NCBI GenBank assembly: GCA_012103455.1
Contig: WLWT01000001.1
Coordinates: 916,001 to 980,000, forward strand
Length of the DNA stretch: 64,000 bases
Source of the DNA: Gammaproteobacteria bacterium
Lineage (GTDB): Bacteria > Pseudomonadota > Gammaproteobacteria > HK1
Direction of reading: 5' to 3'
The notes below the pieces were generated by a model. That model saw only the letters and a program-made list of their open reading frames with translations, was not told where the DNA came from and ran no database searches. A program made the translations under genes and the position numbers. Below, piece by piece: positions 46,045-55,265 of the stretch. Positions within the stretch are counted from its first letter, which is position 1, and each line of letters opens with the position of its first letter.

Positions 46045-47931
46045 TCAACCTGACAGCATGCTCGGACCGCCACAGCTCGGCCTGGCCACTGCATTCATCC
46101 GGTGGTCCAGACCGTATAGCGCCAGCGTCTCATCGAGCATACGGGCCATACCGAAGTTCTGGTCGATGAAAGCCGGGCCGCGTTCGGCCACCTGTGCGCG
46201 CCACTGATGATTGCGCAAGACCCAGTCCACTCGTTCTGCGATCGCCTCTGGGTCGTCCGACTCCGGGCACCAGCCGGTCCGACTGGCATCGAAGGTCTCG
46301 GCGCAACCCCCAGCCTCGGTTGCCACGACGGGCACACCGAACAGCTGCGCCTCCAACGTGACGTTGGGCGCACCCTCGAAGCTCGAGGTGAGTAGGAACA
46401 CCTGCGCCGCGGCCAGCGCCGGGCGCACGTCGGTCATCGTGCCCGGTAGGTGCAGCCGCTCCTCGAGCCCTAGAGCTTGGACTCGTTCGAGCAGGCACTC
46501 GCGTTCCGGCCCCTCCCCGATGAGCAGGAAATGAGCCTCCGGCCAGGTCCGCGACAGTGCCGCCGCCACCTCCGCCCAGAGCAGGGGACGCTTCTCGGGA
46601 GACAGGCGCAAGACGCCGCTGATCAGCGGCACGTCGAGGGGGATCCCTAGCCGCTCGCGCAAATCGCGCGCTGCTGCATCAGGCGGCGTGGAGAGCGCGC
46701 CGAATGCAGCCGTGTCGATGCCGTTGCGCAGCAATACGAAGCGCGACTCGGGCAGATCCAGCCAACGCGAGTAATCCTTGAGCCCGGCCTCGCTGTTGTT
46801 GGTGAGCACCACTTCCTGGCGGGTGGCGAGCGCCCGGTACACCGGGCGCATGCACCGCAAGTGGTAAGCGAAGCTCGGCGGCGCGACGTTACGCGCGGAC
46901 AGGATGATGCGAGGAACACCCGCGGCAATCCCCGCCAGGCCAGCGGCGAGGCTCGGCTCGTCTTGCCACGCGTGAAGCACCGCGGGACGATGGCGAAGCA
47001 GCTCTGCCAGCAGATCGACACAGTATTCCTGAAGCGCGGCGGGAAGGTGGACGCTCACGCGTTGCACCTTCAACCGCTGAGACGCGGACAGTTCCAGGTT
47101 TCTCAGGTCAGCCGGCTCGATCTCGCGGGCGCCGATACCGGCAGCATGCAACATCGGTACATAGAAGCTGTCTTGCGAACTGCGTATCCGGCGACACCAG
47201 AGCTCAGCGCTGCGGATACCACGGCCATACAGGCCGACCAGGGTATTGGCCAACTGACGTTCCGCTCCACCGGGGCCTAGACTGCCGTTGATCAGCACGA
47301 TGCGCTCCGGATCGAACGCCGTCGTAGATAGAATGGGCGCCGGCCGCCCTTCGATCAGTGCGCGCGGCGCGCGGCCGGCGGTGAGATCTTCGAGGTAGCG
47401 ATTGAGCGCAAGCGGCCGCTCGCATTGTCGTTGCCGCAAGCCCGCGCGCTGACCGAATGCGCGTTGAATTACATCCAGGGCGGGCCACAGAACCCGGTCC
47501 TGGATGCGTTCCCGGATGCGGCGGGCGGACTGCGCGAGCAGCAGGTGCCACAACGCACTGCCGGCCCATCCAGACGGAGTCCACCAGTACATGATCCGCA
47601 CGCCCCGCGACCAGGCCGAAGCCATCATCGGTAGGCCTACGCGCTCACGACGGGTTGCCAGCACCAGGGTACGTGCACACTCGGCTGGCAACTGCCAGGC
47701 GTTGCGTTCGGGCCAATACTCTCCGACTCGCTGCCGGTGCTTGGCGAGTAGCGTGGCCGGCGGGGCATTGAGCACCAGGGAGCGCAACCTGGTCAGCCGC
47801 AGCAGTGCTTCGACGTTGGGTTCGGCAACCGGTTGTGTCACTGCCAGGGTAAACTCCCCGCTCAGTCCCTCGCCGAGTGCCAGGGCAGATTCGATCGGTG
47901 GCGCGCCACGCACCGCGACGGGATCAGACAT
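46045..47931 (-). CDS. Glycosyltransferase family 4 protein with N-terminal extension
   Basis: The product is 628 residues from the ATG at 47931, which overlaps the stop of the preceding glycosyltransferase. The C-terminal GT-B part (from about residue 235) has LINGSLGPGGAERQLANTLV, VLRNGIDTAAF, SGVLRLSPEKRPLLW, and the nucleotide-sugar E-x7-E site SFEGAPNVTLEAQLFGVPVV. The first 230 residues are unusual and may be a separate helical or GT-like domain. Product probably adds a sugar to an exported polysaccharide. Confidence 0.88.
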   Translation of the reverse strand: MSDPVAVRGAPPIESALALGEGLSGEFTLAVTQPVAEPNVEALLRLTRLRSLVLNAPPATLLAKHRQRVGEYWPERNAWQLPAECARTLVLATRRERVGLPMMASAWSRGVRIMYWWTPSGWAGSALWHLLLAQSARRIRERIQDRVLWPALDVIQRAFGQRAGLRQRQCERPLALNRYLEDLTAGRAPRALIEGRPAPILSTTAFDPERIVLINGSLGPGGAERQLANTLVGLYGRGIRSAELWCRRIRSSQDSFYVPMLHAAGIGAREIEPADLRNLELSASQRLKVQRVSVHLPAALQEYCVDLLAELLRHRPAVLHAWQDEPSLAAGLAGIAAGVPRIILSARNVAPPSFAYHLRCMRPVYRALATRQEVVLTNNSEAGLKDYSRWLDLPESRFVLLRNGIDTAAFGALSTPPDAAARDLRERLGIPLDVPLISGVLRLSPEKRPLLWAEVAAALSRTWPEAHFLLIGEGPERECLLERVQALGLEERLHLPGTMTDVRPALAAAQVFLLTSSFEGAPNVTLEAQLFGVPVVATEAGGCAETFDASRTGWCPESDDPEAIAERVDWVLRNHQWRAQVAERGPAFIDQNFGMARMLDETLALYGLDHRMNAVARPSCGGPSMLSG

Positions 47932-49399
47932 CACCACGGCCGGCTGCCTCGCTCTTCGCCGGCCTGAACGTCTCCCCGTAGACCTGCAAGGTCTCCCTGA
48001 GCATACGTTGCAGCGCAAAACGCTCGCGCACGAAGTCGGGCGCGCGCCCGCGCGCGGCTCGTGCCCACCCTGAATCGGCCAGGATGCGATTGACGGGCGC
48101 CGCCAACGCTGCCGGTGTGAGTTCGTCTACGGCCCAGCCCGTGACCCCTGCCTCGATGGCCTCCGCGCTGCCGCCCCGGCGCGTGACCACGGCCGGCACA
48201 CCCATTGCCTGTGCTTCGATGACGACGTTGGGCAGACCCTCGTAACGAGACGACAGAAGCAAGACGTCCATCGCCGCGATCGCTATGGCGGGTCCACGCA
48301 CCAACCCCGTGAAGCGAATCCGATCGGCAAGGCCCAGCCGCTTTGCCAGCCGGCACGCGCGCGCCAGCAGCGGCCCGTTTCCGACCAGCACCGCCGCCGC
48401 GCCAGGGTTCGACTCGAGTACCATTGCGACCGCGTGCACCCAGAGCAGTGGTTCCTTTTCCTCCGTGAAGCGCATGATGCCGCCGACCGTGGGTCCACCT
48501 GGCGGCAGGCCGTGCGCATGACGCCATCGTCTCACTGCATCCGCGCCAGGGCGCTCCAGTTCATCGAGCGCGAGTCCGTTCCTCACGACGCGAATGCGCT
48601 CGGGTGCGACGCCTAGCCACCGGGCATAGTCGTGCGCACCCGCGCGGCTGTTGTTCAGCAAGCTGACCCTGGGATCAGCACACAGCAGCCGGTAGCCATG
48701 GCGAAGATAGGGGCGGTAGATCGCGAACCGCCACGGCGCAACGCTGCGCCCGCCGAGGACGATCCTCGGCACGCCGGCCGCAGCCGCGGCCAAACCGGCC
48801 TTGACGTTCATCTCGTCGAGCCAGGCGTGAACGACGCTCGGTGCGAACTCACGTAAAGCGGCGGCAATCCGCACGATGTCACTCAAACCGTGTTGGCCCA
48901 ACCCGCTCGCGCGCCAGCTCACGCGGTCGCGCCAACCAGCCGCGCAAGACCAGGGCGTGCGCGGGACCTCCGCGACGCTGACACCTGCATCGACGAGCTG
49001 CTGGCGAAAGAAGTCGTTGGAACCCACCGACAGGTTCTGGCAAAGCACCGTGACCTGAGCGTTAGCACGCGCCTGCAATTCCAGTGCGGTATTCACGATC
49101 TGGCGCTCCGCGCCGCCGCCACCCAGGGTTCCGCACACCATGACGGCTCGATCCGGATCGGGGCACGCCGCCGCCACTGGCACGTGCCGCGCTATGGCGT
49201 CTTTAAGAATTGCAGCCCCGGTTGTGTCATCGGCCGCTTGCATGTGCCGGCACGCGCCTAGATACGCAAGCTGCGGATAGCGGGCGCCGAGCAGACGCCA
49301 GCGGAGCAGCAGGTAATGCACCTGCTCCATGGCGGCCCGCACCCGCTTACGGGAAACGAACCACGCGAAAGCCCGGCCCAAGCTTTCCCGGACCTGCAC
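47924..49399 (-). CDS. Glycosyltransferase family 4 protein
   Basis: The product is 491 residues starting at GTG 49399; no strong ribosome-binding site. GT-B fold: VMVCGTLGGGGAERQIVNTA, VRNGLALDELERPG, GIMRFTEEKEPLLWVHAVAM, and SSRYEGLPNVVIEAQAMGVP. It is similar in layout to the next gene, so the two may be paralogues. First gene of the leftward polysaccharide operon; a palindromic site lies 22 bases upstream. Confidence 0.88.
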   Translation of the reverse strand: MQVRESLGRAFAWFVSRKRVRAAMEQVHYLLLRWRLLGARYPQLAYLGACRHMQAADDTTGAAILKDAIARHVPVAAACPDPDRAVMVCGTLGGGGAERQIVNTALELQARANAQVTVLCQNLSVGSNDFFRQQLVDAGVSVAEVPRTPWSCAAGWRDRVSWRASGLGQHGLSDIVRIAAALREFAPSVVHAWLDEMNVKAGLAAAAAGVPRIVLGGRSVAPWRFAIYRPYLRHGYRLLCADPRVSLLNNSRAGAHDYARWLGVAPERIRVVRNGLALDELERPGADAVRRWRHAHGLPPGGPTVGGIMRFTEEKEPLLWVHAVAMVLESNPGAAAVLVGNGPLLARACRLAKRLGLADRIRFTGLVRGPAIAIAAMDVLLLSSRYEGLPNVVIEAQAMGVPAVVTRRGGSAEAIEAGVTGWAVDELTPAALAAPVNRILADSGWARAARGRAPDFVRERFALQRMLRETLQVYGETFRPAKSEAAGRGDV

Positions 49400-49420
49400 G
49401 TCGCCTAGGCTTGAAGGACG

Positions 49421-49444
49421 GTGTTCATGAAGTGAACACCATAG
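49421..49444. promoter_or_regulatory. Palindromic operator candidate before the glycosyltransferase operon
   Basis: GTGTTCA-TGAAG-TGAACAC is a perfect 7 bp inverted repeat with a 5 bp spacer, followed by CATAG as at 45999. Likely bound by the adjacent MarR-type regulator. Confidence 0.65.
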
Positions 49445-49587
49445 GGACTGCGCCCCTACAGCGTCAACCGCAGCACGCTCTTCTCGTGCACTTGCCGTGC
49501 ACGTGGTTCACTCAACTCGCTCTCGCGGCGGCCATCCGTCCCTGCCACGGTCCACAACCGGGCAGTGCTTGTCGCCAATCGCTCGCC

Positions 49588-49617
49588 CATCAGCGCTAAC
49601 TCCATCAGCGCTAACTT
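49588..49617. repeat. 15 bp tandem duplication
   Basis: CATCAGCGCTAACTC is followed by CATCAGCGCTAACTT in the spacer upstream of the glycosyltransferase operon. Confidence 0.92.
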
Positions 49618-49639
49618 GTTAATCAATACCCAAAATACC

Positions 49640-50330
49640 TCTCAAGTTGTGCTCTTCTTTTTCGTCGGCTCTCAGCCAAAGATGCGGCGCTCCGATTCCA
49701 GTTGGCCAACATCGTGACCGACTAGATATTCGGTTCAATAGCACGAGTGGCTTGGTTGAGAGCGAACTTAAATTCTCTCCAAGCGCTGTGATGCCTTGAA
49801 TTGCGCCAGGAGATATCCCTAGGGGGAAATAGCGCACGCAGGCTCCATCAGCTTTTCTACAACCAACGCGACCAACAGTTTTCCATAAAGCCACGCTTGG
49901 GCGCTGTCCTCACCAATTGTCTTGTCAATCAATACCGTAGGCGGGCGCAGCAGGCCGGCGCTGTCCACATCAATCGCTTGGATATCGCCCGGTTCACGGT
50001 CCGGCTGAGGGTCCAAGCGCGCCTTGTTGTGTAGCACCAGGGCGCTGCGCCACTGTGGCGTTTCATCCCACGGGGGCACAAGGTCGAGCGGCACGCAGTC
50101 GTTCTGGCCGCAGACTGTCGACTCGAGACGTTGAGCCAGCACGGCCCGTGGCTCTGTGCGCCCCTCGAAGTGGCGCCCGAGGTTGGCCCCGGTGCGTTGG
50201 CGTACACCGGTGTCGGGGCGCACGGACTCGGTCAGGCGGTAGCTGAAGTAGGGCTCACCGGTGCGCCGGCTTTTGCTGGCGGTGCGCCGGATGTAGATGG
50301 CCGGGGACGGTAGAGCGGTGGGCGGGAGCG
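49640..50330 (-). pseudogene. DDE transposase relic (IS1634/IS4-like)
   Basis: Reading leftward: YIRRTASKSRRTGEPYFSYR near 50290, RPDTGVRQRTGANLGRHFEG, then after a large internal deletion DSAQAWLYGKLLVALVVEKL and a C-terminal piece with stops. Head and tail are typical of IS1634/IS4-like transposases with the catalytic middle missing. Family assigned from memory of the N-terminal YIRRT pattern. Confidence 0.65.
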
Positions 50331-50381
50331 GTCAATAGGTATCAGTCATTCCTATGGCACTACAAGTCGATCTCTGAAAAC

Positions 50382-50413
50382 ATAATCCATTGATATCATA
50401 ACCCATTGATATC
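50382..50413. repeat. 16 bp tandem duplication
   Basis: ATAATCCATTGATATC is followed by ATAACCCATTGATATC, one mismatch, in the spacer downstream of the kinase gene. Confidence 0.9.
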
Positions 50414-50537
50414 ATTAACAATGGCCTTCAGCAGATGCGTTGAAATCGGCGAAATTGGAGCTGAAATAACCGCGTTCTGTGGTCAACTGTTAAATATGGG
50501 TTTGAAATTCGCGTTCGGGTGAGGAGGAAGGCGCTGT

Positions 50538-51584
50538 TCATTGAGCGGCTGCTTCCGCGTCAGCCATTGGGCACGCAGGACATTTGAAGGGCAGTAACAC
50601 GCCCTCTAAGGGAGCTGAAATCGCAAAAGGCGCTGAGACTTGATCGGAGTATGAGGGGCTGTACATGAACCCGCGCGCGCCCTCGAAGGCACAGTTCAAC
50701 GCCGCTAGAGTCTGGCCGTAGCGTAGCGCTGCGCGAAGGCCACGAGCGCCGGCATGCATTAGCCCCGATAAACCTAACGTGCCAATAGACGCCAGAAAGC
50801 CGGCAGTACACCAATCGCCCGCCCCACAAGTGTCGATGGTAGAGCTCGCGGGTATGGCGTCCAGGTGCATCCATTCAGATACAGTTCTGCGCAACCTATG
50901 TCTATAGCTCCTATGTCTATAGCTAAGGCCTCTGAAGCCTTCGGTGCGAATCTCGACCAGGACGGATGAGTGCGGGGCCGTAACGCCGTCGATAGACTCG
51001 ATTCGGTCATCGGCATACTTGATGACGTGCGCGATGCGCAGCACTTCATTGACCAAACGCGCATCAGACTTCGCCGACTGCTCGTACATCACGATCGCGC
51101 CTCGGTTTGCTGCCTCGTGGGCCAGTTGTAGCGCAGCCCGGGATAAGCGGTCCATGAAGAAGACCGATGCCCCCCCTAGGTAAGGACTTACTCTGGCTAC
51201 GACCTCACGTGTAACAGGTCGAAATCGTGGTAACCAACCACCGCATTTCGGACAGGACCAGGAGAATCGGTGGCGAATCTCACCGTCGCGATCCTTTCTG
51301 ATTTCTTGAACAATAATCGGTGTCTCCACCCGGTCGCTATCGCGGACAAAATCGAGGCCTACCTTCCAACGAGTCAGGTCGTTTCGAATCTGCACGCTCG
51401 CGGCGTCTCTCCCAAGGCGAGCTACAGGATGGGCGGTCCAGCCGAGGGACGACAGAATACAGAGAACATTTCCGCACGTTCCCCCGGCCCAAGCGCGTAC
51501 GCCAGATGTGGGGTCTGAGCCGATGACTAGGTCTAGACTGAGCAGACCTGTACCAAGGATTATCGGATTTGAGTGGGTAGTCAT
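50538..51584 (-). CDS. PfkB-family carbohydrate/nucleoside kinase with zinc-knuckle insert
   Basis: The product is 348 residues. PfkB fold: N-terminal ILGTGLLSLDLVIG, AGGTCGNVLCILSSLG, and C-terminal anion-hole/catalytic motif IDTCGAGDWCTAGF with the base Asp. Unusual are the Cys pairs WSCPKCGGW (about residue 112) and FKCPACPM (about 335), which could bind zinc together. A 15 bp duplication doubles SYRHR. It follows the SIS-domain gene by 35 bases. Substrate unknown; sugars or nucleosides are both possible. Confidence 0.85.
   Translation of the reverse strand: MTTHSNPIILGTGLLSLDLVIGSDPTSGVRAWAGGTCGNVLCILSSLGWTAHPVARLGRDAASVQIRNDLTRWKVGLDFVRDSDRVETPIIVQEIRKDRDGEIRHRFSWSCPKCGGWLPRFRPVTREVVARVSPYLGGASVFFMDRLSRAALQLAHEAANRGAIVMYEQSAKSDARLVNEVLRIAHVIKYADDRIESIDGVTAPHSSVLVEIRTEGFRGLSYRHRSYRHRLRRTVSEWMHLDAIPASSTIDTCGAGDWCTAGFLASIGTLGLSGLMHAGARGLRAALRYGQTLAALNCAFEGARGFMYSPSYSDQVSAPFAISAPLEGVLLPFKCPACPMADAEAAAQ
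50895..50924. repeat. 15 bp perfect tandem duplication in a coding region
   Basis: CCTATGTCTATAGCT occurs twice in the kinase gene, giving the doubled SYRHR; frame maintained. Confidence 0.95.
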
Positions 51585-51619
51585 GTGTACTCAAGCGAAG
51601 GACTGTTCACGGACAGCAA

Positions 51620-53050
51620 CTATGCATGGCGTTGTCGGCGGCGAAACAGAGGGCGCATTGTGGCAATGTGATGGCCATCGGACTGACCACCTTCAGTCTC
51701 TGCCCACAATAGGGCGACGGAGTTGTTGGGCGTGTTGTGATCTAGCACCAGAGGGAGAGCGCATCCTCCGTAACCTGGGCCGAGGTGCTTGACTCCGCCG
51801 ACGTCAGTGTGGCGAGTACGCAGGACCGGATTGTAATACTTGTTAGTCAACTCAATGAACGGCGAATCAGTAGGGTGGAAAAGCGGTAGCGTTTCGGGAA
51901 GCAGCGTTCCGAAGGTGACGTGTACCTGTTTCGCCCAAGTGTCAGAGGACAGGGCAGGTTGCGCTTCCGTTTGACGTTCGTTGATGGACCGAGTCGCTGC
52001 CGAAGAGGCGAGATAATGATGGATGCAAAGTTCCCATGAATCCTCAACGACGCGGCCTCTATCAAGGGCTTGCTCGGCGTTGTTCAGGGAGTCTCGGAAA
52101 CGCATTAGCCTCCCGGACCAGCGTTTCTTCTCCCTCGTTATAGCGCAAGAGCGACGTCCCGGTGCCCGCGAAGTCATCCTATGAGATAAATAAGTCGGAA
52201 TCGGGCTGTCGGGGATGAGAGCGAGCGTCTTGTCGGCAAGCGCTTCGTCTTGATCAGTGACAATGGCGAGGACGGAACTCTGCTCGCCCCGTTGCGCGAG
52301 CCAGTTGTGGCGGCCATGGGCGAAGTTTCGGTAATCGGAGGACTGTAACTGTCCGATAGCTGCTTCAGTGAACTTCGACTCTAGGTCCACGGCAACGACT
52401 TGCGAGGTAGCACCATGTAAGAGAAGTGTGGTGTCGCGTTGCCAGAGGCCGTGCGTGTCGTTCTCCCACGTGATGACCTCGTTCGAGTCTGAGCAAAGGT
52501 AGGGCTGGCAAGTTGCTTTGAGTTCGCGCCAAGTGTCCTCATCACGGAACTCCGTGACGTACGCTCTCGCAATCAGGACCGTATGAGCCAGAAGTGAGTT
52601 CGTGGCCAGAAATCCGTCTTTGCGAGTGGGGAGGGGATGAAGAAAAAAATCGATGTGTGGATGCTCGCTACACAATCTTGCTAGCCGGCTGGATGGTTGA
52701 CTGCAAAGTACTGCGAGCCTTGTTGGTTCGCGCTCTACGAGCGCTTTAGCGGCAGAGACGATGTCTACATTCTGGCCCCCGGCGCTAAAGAGCCAGATGG
52801 CAGCGTCAGTTGCGAATGGGTAGTCGTGTGCCGCCAATGGTGTGGCAGTCAGCGCCAGCTGCCTGGTGTAGTGCCAATGCAGTGTTTTTAGTGCGAACGC
52901 GGCGCTGAGGGAGCCGCCGGAGCCAATGCCTAGTGCAGGGAGATGCGATGTGGCCCTGATGAAGCCGGAGATCCCAGCGTTCTTGGTGGTTGCCGCCCAA
53001 GTGAAAGTTTCGGGCACCTTAAGGAGTTCATCTAGGTACGGTTTCCCCAT
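51620..53050 (-). CDS. SIS-domain protein (sugar-phosphate isomerase-like)
   Basis: The product is 476 residues. The first 170 hold a SIS-type phosphosugar site: ALGIGSGGSLSAAFALKTLH, WLFSAGGQNVDIVSAAKAL and LAVLCSQPSSRLARL. A second half (DDTTLLLHGATSQVVAVDLE, LAIVTDQDEALADKTL) may be a second SIS-like lobe, as in GlmS-type isomerases. No glutaminase domain. It pairs with the PfkB kinase downstream; this two-gene pair is not one I can link to a known pathway. Confidence 0.8.
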   Translation of the reverse strand: MGKPYLDELLKVPETFTWAATTKNAGISGFIRATSHLPALGIGSGGSLSAAFALKTLHWHYTRQLALTATPLAAHDYPFATDAAIWLFSAGGQNVDIVSAAKALVEREPTRLAVLCSQPSSRLARLCSEHPHIDFFLHPLPTRKDGFLATNSLLAHTVLIARAYVTEFRDEDTWRELKATCQPYLCSDSNEVITWENDTHGLWQRDTTLLLHGATSQVVAVDLESKFTEAAIGQLQSSDYRNFAHGRHNWLAQRGEQSSVLAIVTDQDEALADKTLALIPDSPIPTYLSHRMTSRAPGRRSCAITREKKRWSGRLMRFRDSLNNAEQALDRGRVVEDSWELCIHHYLASSAATRSINERQTEAQPALSSDTWAKQVHVTFGTLLPETLPLFHPTDSPFIELTNKYYNPVLRTRHTDVGGVKHLGPGYGGCALPLVLDHNTPNNSVALLWAETEGGQSDGHHIATMRPLFRRRQRHA

Positions 53051-53273
53051 CTATGGCTCGACACTCTGTCATGGCTCGCAACCGCCGGACGGCCCCCTTG
53101 TTACTCACTTATGATTCCTCATTCCGCCCGTTACTACCAGTATCGATTCCGGTGCTTAACATCGCCGGTCCGAGTAGGGGATAGAGGAAATATTTGAAGC
53201 ACTAATGAGCCTGTCTGGCTTCTTGTATTAGCGATAGACGCTAACGCCTCTATTCTAACCCTTTATATTTTTT
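53051..53273. other. Spacer between the SIS gene and the att site
   Basis: About 220 bases, moderately AT-rich, likely promoter region for the SIS-PfkB pair. No gene recognised. Confidence 0.4.
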
Positions 53274-53318
53274 TGGTGGGCCGTGCAGGGATCGAACCTG
53301 CGGCCACCTGATTAAAAG
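53274..53318. repeat. att-like direct repeat: copy of the tRNA-Lys 3' half
   Basis: 45 bp match 61889-61933 with one mismatch, covering the anticodon loop to CCA of tRNA-Lys. It lacks the 5' half and is not a functional tRNA. It marks the far end of an island integrated at that tRNA. Confidence 0.92.
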
Positions 53319-53544
53319 ATAGACGCGCAGAACCGATCTAAGCTATTGCTCTGGCGTAAGAAAGTGCTGCGTCTTGCTTCTACACAAGAAGACGGTGAGG
53401 GCGCCGTAAGCCCTTGTCTTCACAGGGTCTTCAGCGCTATTGTAGAAGGTCCGAACGGATCTAAAAAGCAATCGAAATGCCATCTCGCGCTAGCGTTCAG
53501 TTGGGCCCATGAAGGTGGCAAGCCACGCGGAACGAATACGAACG

Positions 53545-53865
53545 CTAAGCCTCTTTGTCGATGTAGAAAGACCCGCCCGACCACTGCGACGACTTCATTG
53601 CATCCCAGCCAAGCGAGTCATTGAGGATCTCGGCTGCTCGCTCGGCCAGCCGCCACGGATAGTGCTTGTTCGCGCCATAGCCTGAGATGATAACGTGCGC
53701 AATCTTCAGCCCGCGAAGGTATCCCTACAGGCTTCGGTCAAATGTGCATCGGGCTTCATGCCCACGTCCGGAAAGATCGAACGGCCCTGGCATCTCTAGG
53801 GCGGCCTGATCGAAAGCCGATCCGACTTCCGCCCCGGTCAGTTTCTTTCGCTGCTTACGCGCCAT
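53545..53865 (-). pseudogene. Small island protein interrupted by an amber codon or frameshift
   Basis: From the ATG at 53865 the frame reads MARKQRKKLTGAEVGSAFDQ, AALEMPGPFDLSG, then TAG at 53725-53727, then GYLRGLKIAHVIISGYGANK and AERAAEILNDSLGWDAMKSS up to a stop at 53545. Both parts look protein-like, so a nonsense change or compensating frameshifts broke a gene of about 106 residues. No family recognised. Confidence 0.55.
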
Positions 53866-53924
53866 ATGACCCTCTATCCCCGTTCGTTACCAGGCTACGC
53901 CATGACGGTTCGCGCACGAAGCCG

Positions 53925-55259
53925 CTAGTTGCTGAAGATGGATATCTGTTTCGAGAGGGTGCCGGACCACCGATATCGAACCGGCTTGCGAAGCCGCTCT
54001 AGCGTGCCCTCGCTCACCGCTCGCTTCACCCATTCGCTAACCTGTACCTTCTTCAACCCAAGGCATTCCGCTAACTCGTCGATGTTCTTGCCCTCGTTGC
54101 AGCAGAGAGCTTCTGACCGTTGCAAGAACAAATCATAGAAGTCGATGGGCGCGGGTGCGACCGATTCTGCCTTCGCAGAAACGGTAGAATCCTGACCATC
54201 CTTGGGTGTCGCGACCCGTGCAACCGCCTCTGCTCTGTGCGTCGCATCGGGATCGACAGGTGCGCTGGAGCAGGGGCGGGCCGTTTGTCCCTCGGAGTGC
54301 TCACCCTTCGCATCGACATTCGCCTCAACCGCCGATGGCTTTGATCCGATCAAGACATCCACGTCACAATCGTTGGCCTCTTTCGGCAGCCAGTTCGCAC
54401 CCATCTCCACCAACTTCGAATTGCCAGCGTCCGGGTCACCGGTCGGCTTCACCCAAACCGGCACCCGGTGCTTGCGTAAGGATTCCGTAGCGCCGGACCA
54501 AGTGCCGCCTTTTCGCGCCGAATGAATCACAACCGCCGAATCCGAGAGGCAGTAGATGTACTTGTTCCGTGCCATGGCGTTCCCGGCACTGAAACCTGCC
54601 TCGGGGTAGAACGGAGAGACTAGGAGCAGGTTTCCATCGCGAAGATATCGACGGTATTTTTGCGACGTACTAGCTCGCATCAATCCGTCGGACAACACAC
54701 CAATTACCGTGCCTTCGGCGTCGAGTGCTCCAAGCATGGCCGCTTCATCCACTCCCCGTGCGCCACCAGATACAACCGTGAGACCGTGATGCGCGACTCG
54801 CTCACCCAATCTTCGTGTCCATGCCAGGTCTTGCTCTGTTGCGTTTCTTGAGCCGACGACGGCAACGCCTCCGGCGTTCAGCAACGAACGTCCTGCGCTA
54901 CAAAACAAGACCGGTGGTGCAGCTTGCCCGAGTTGGCGCTTGAGCCTCGCCGGGTAGTCCAAATCAGATCGGGTTACGACCCCCAGTCCAACTCTCGTCC
55001 ACTTCTCCATTGCAAGCGCCAAGGCGGAGCCTCGATTGAGCAGCCCCTCTATACGCTCCAATGTGACTGTCTTATCTGCCCATTCACCGAGGCTGTCTGT
55101 CATCGAGCCATTCAATAGGTGCCCCGGACTTAACGAGCGACCTTTAAGCCAGGACGCAAATCTACCCCACTCAGTTGCGCTCAACGGCTTCGGCGCAGCT
55201 TTGGAGGGCTTCGAGAAGTACGATGTCAGAAGAAGGATCGCTTGAGTTTGCGGTGTCAT
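53925..55259 (-). CDS. DprA/SLOG-domain protein with C-terminal winged helix
   Basis: The product is 444 residues from the ATG at 55259, chosen because GGAGGA in the end of the preceding gene is well spaced (a TTG lies 6 bases upstream). The SLOG/Rossmann core at residues 110-290 shows GGVAVVGSRNATEQDLAWTR, LTVVSGGARGVDEAAML and GNAMARNKYIYCLSDSAVVI. A variable linker of about 60 residues is followed by a C-terminal winged helix (NIDELAECLGLKKVQVSEWV). It is longer than housekeeping DprA (about 360-380) and coupled to a RecQ-PRTase gene, so it is probably not the competence protein but a nucleotide- or ssDNA-sensing relative. Confidence 0.85.
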   Translation of the reverse strand: MTPQTQAILLLTSYFSKPSKAAPKPLSATEWGRFASWLKGRSLSPGHLLNGSMTDSLGEWADKTVTLERIEGLLNRGSALALAMEKWTRVGLGVVTRSDLDYPARLKRQLGQAAPPVLFCSAGRSLLNAGGVAVVGSRNATEQDLAWTRRLGERVAHHGLTVVSGGARGVDEAAMLGALDAEGTVIGVLSDGLMRASTSQKYRRYLRDGNLLLVSPFYPEAGFSAGNAMARNKYIYCLSDSAVVIHSARKGGTWSGATESLRKHRVPVWVKPTGDPDAGNSKLVEMGANWLPKEANDCDVDVLIGSKPSAVEANVDAKGEHSEGQTARPCSSAPVDPDATHRAEAVARVATPKDGQDSTVSAKAESVAPAPIDFYDLFLQRSEALCCNEGKNIDELAECLGLKKVQVSEWVKRAVSEGTLERLRKPVRYRWSGTLSKQISIFSN

Positions 55260-55265
55260 GCTCAA

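Noticed and set aside
53274..53318. Second tRNA-Lys gene
   Set aside because: Only the 3' half matches; the D-arm and 5' acceptor strand are missing, so it is an attachment-site copy.
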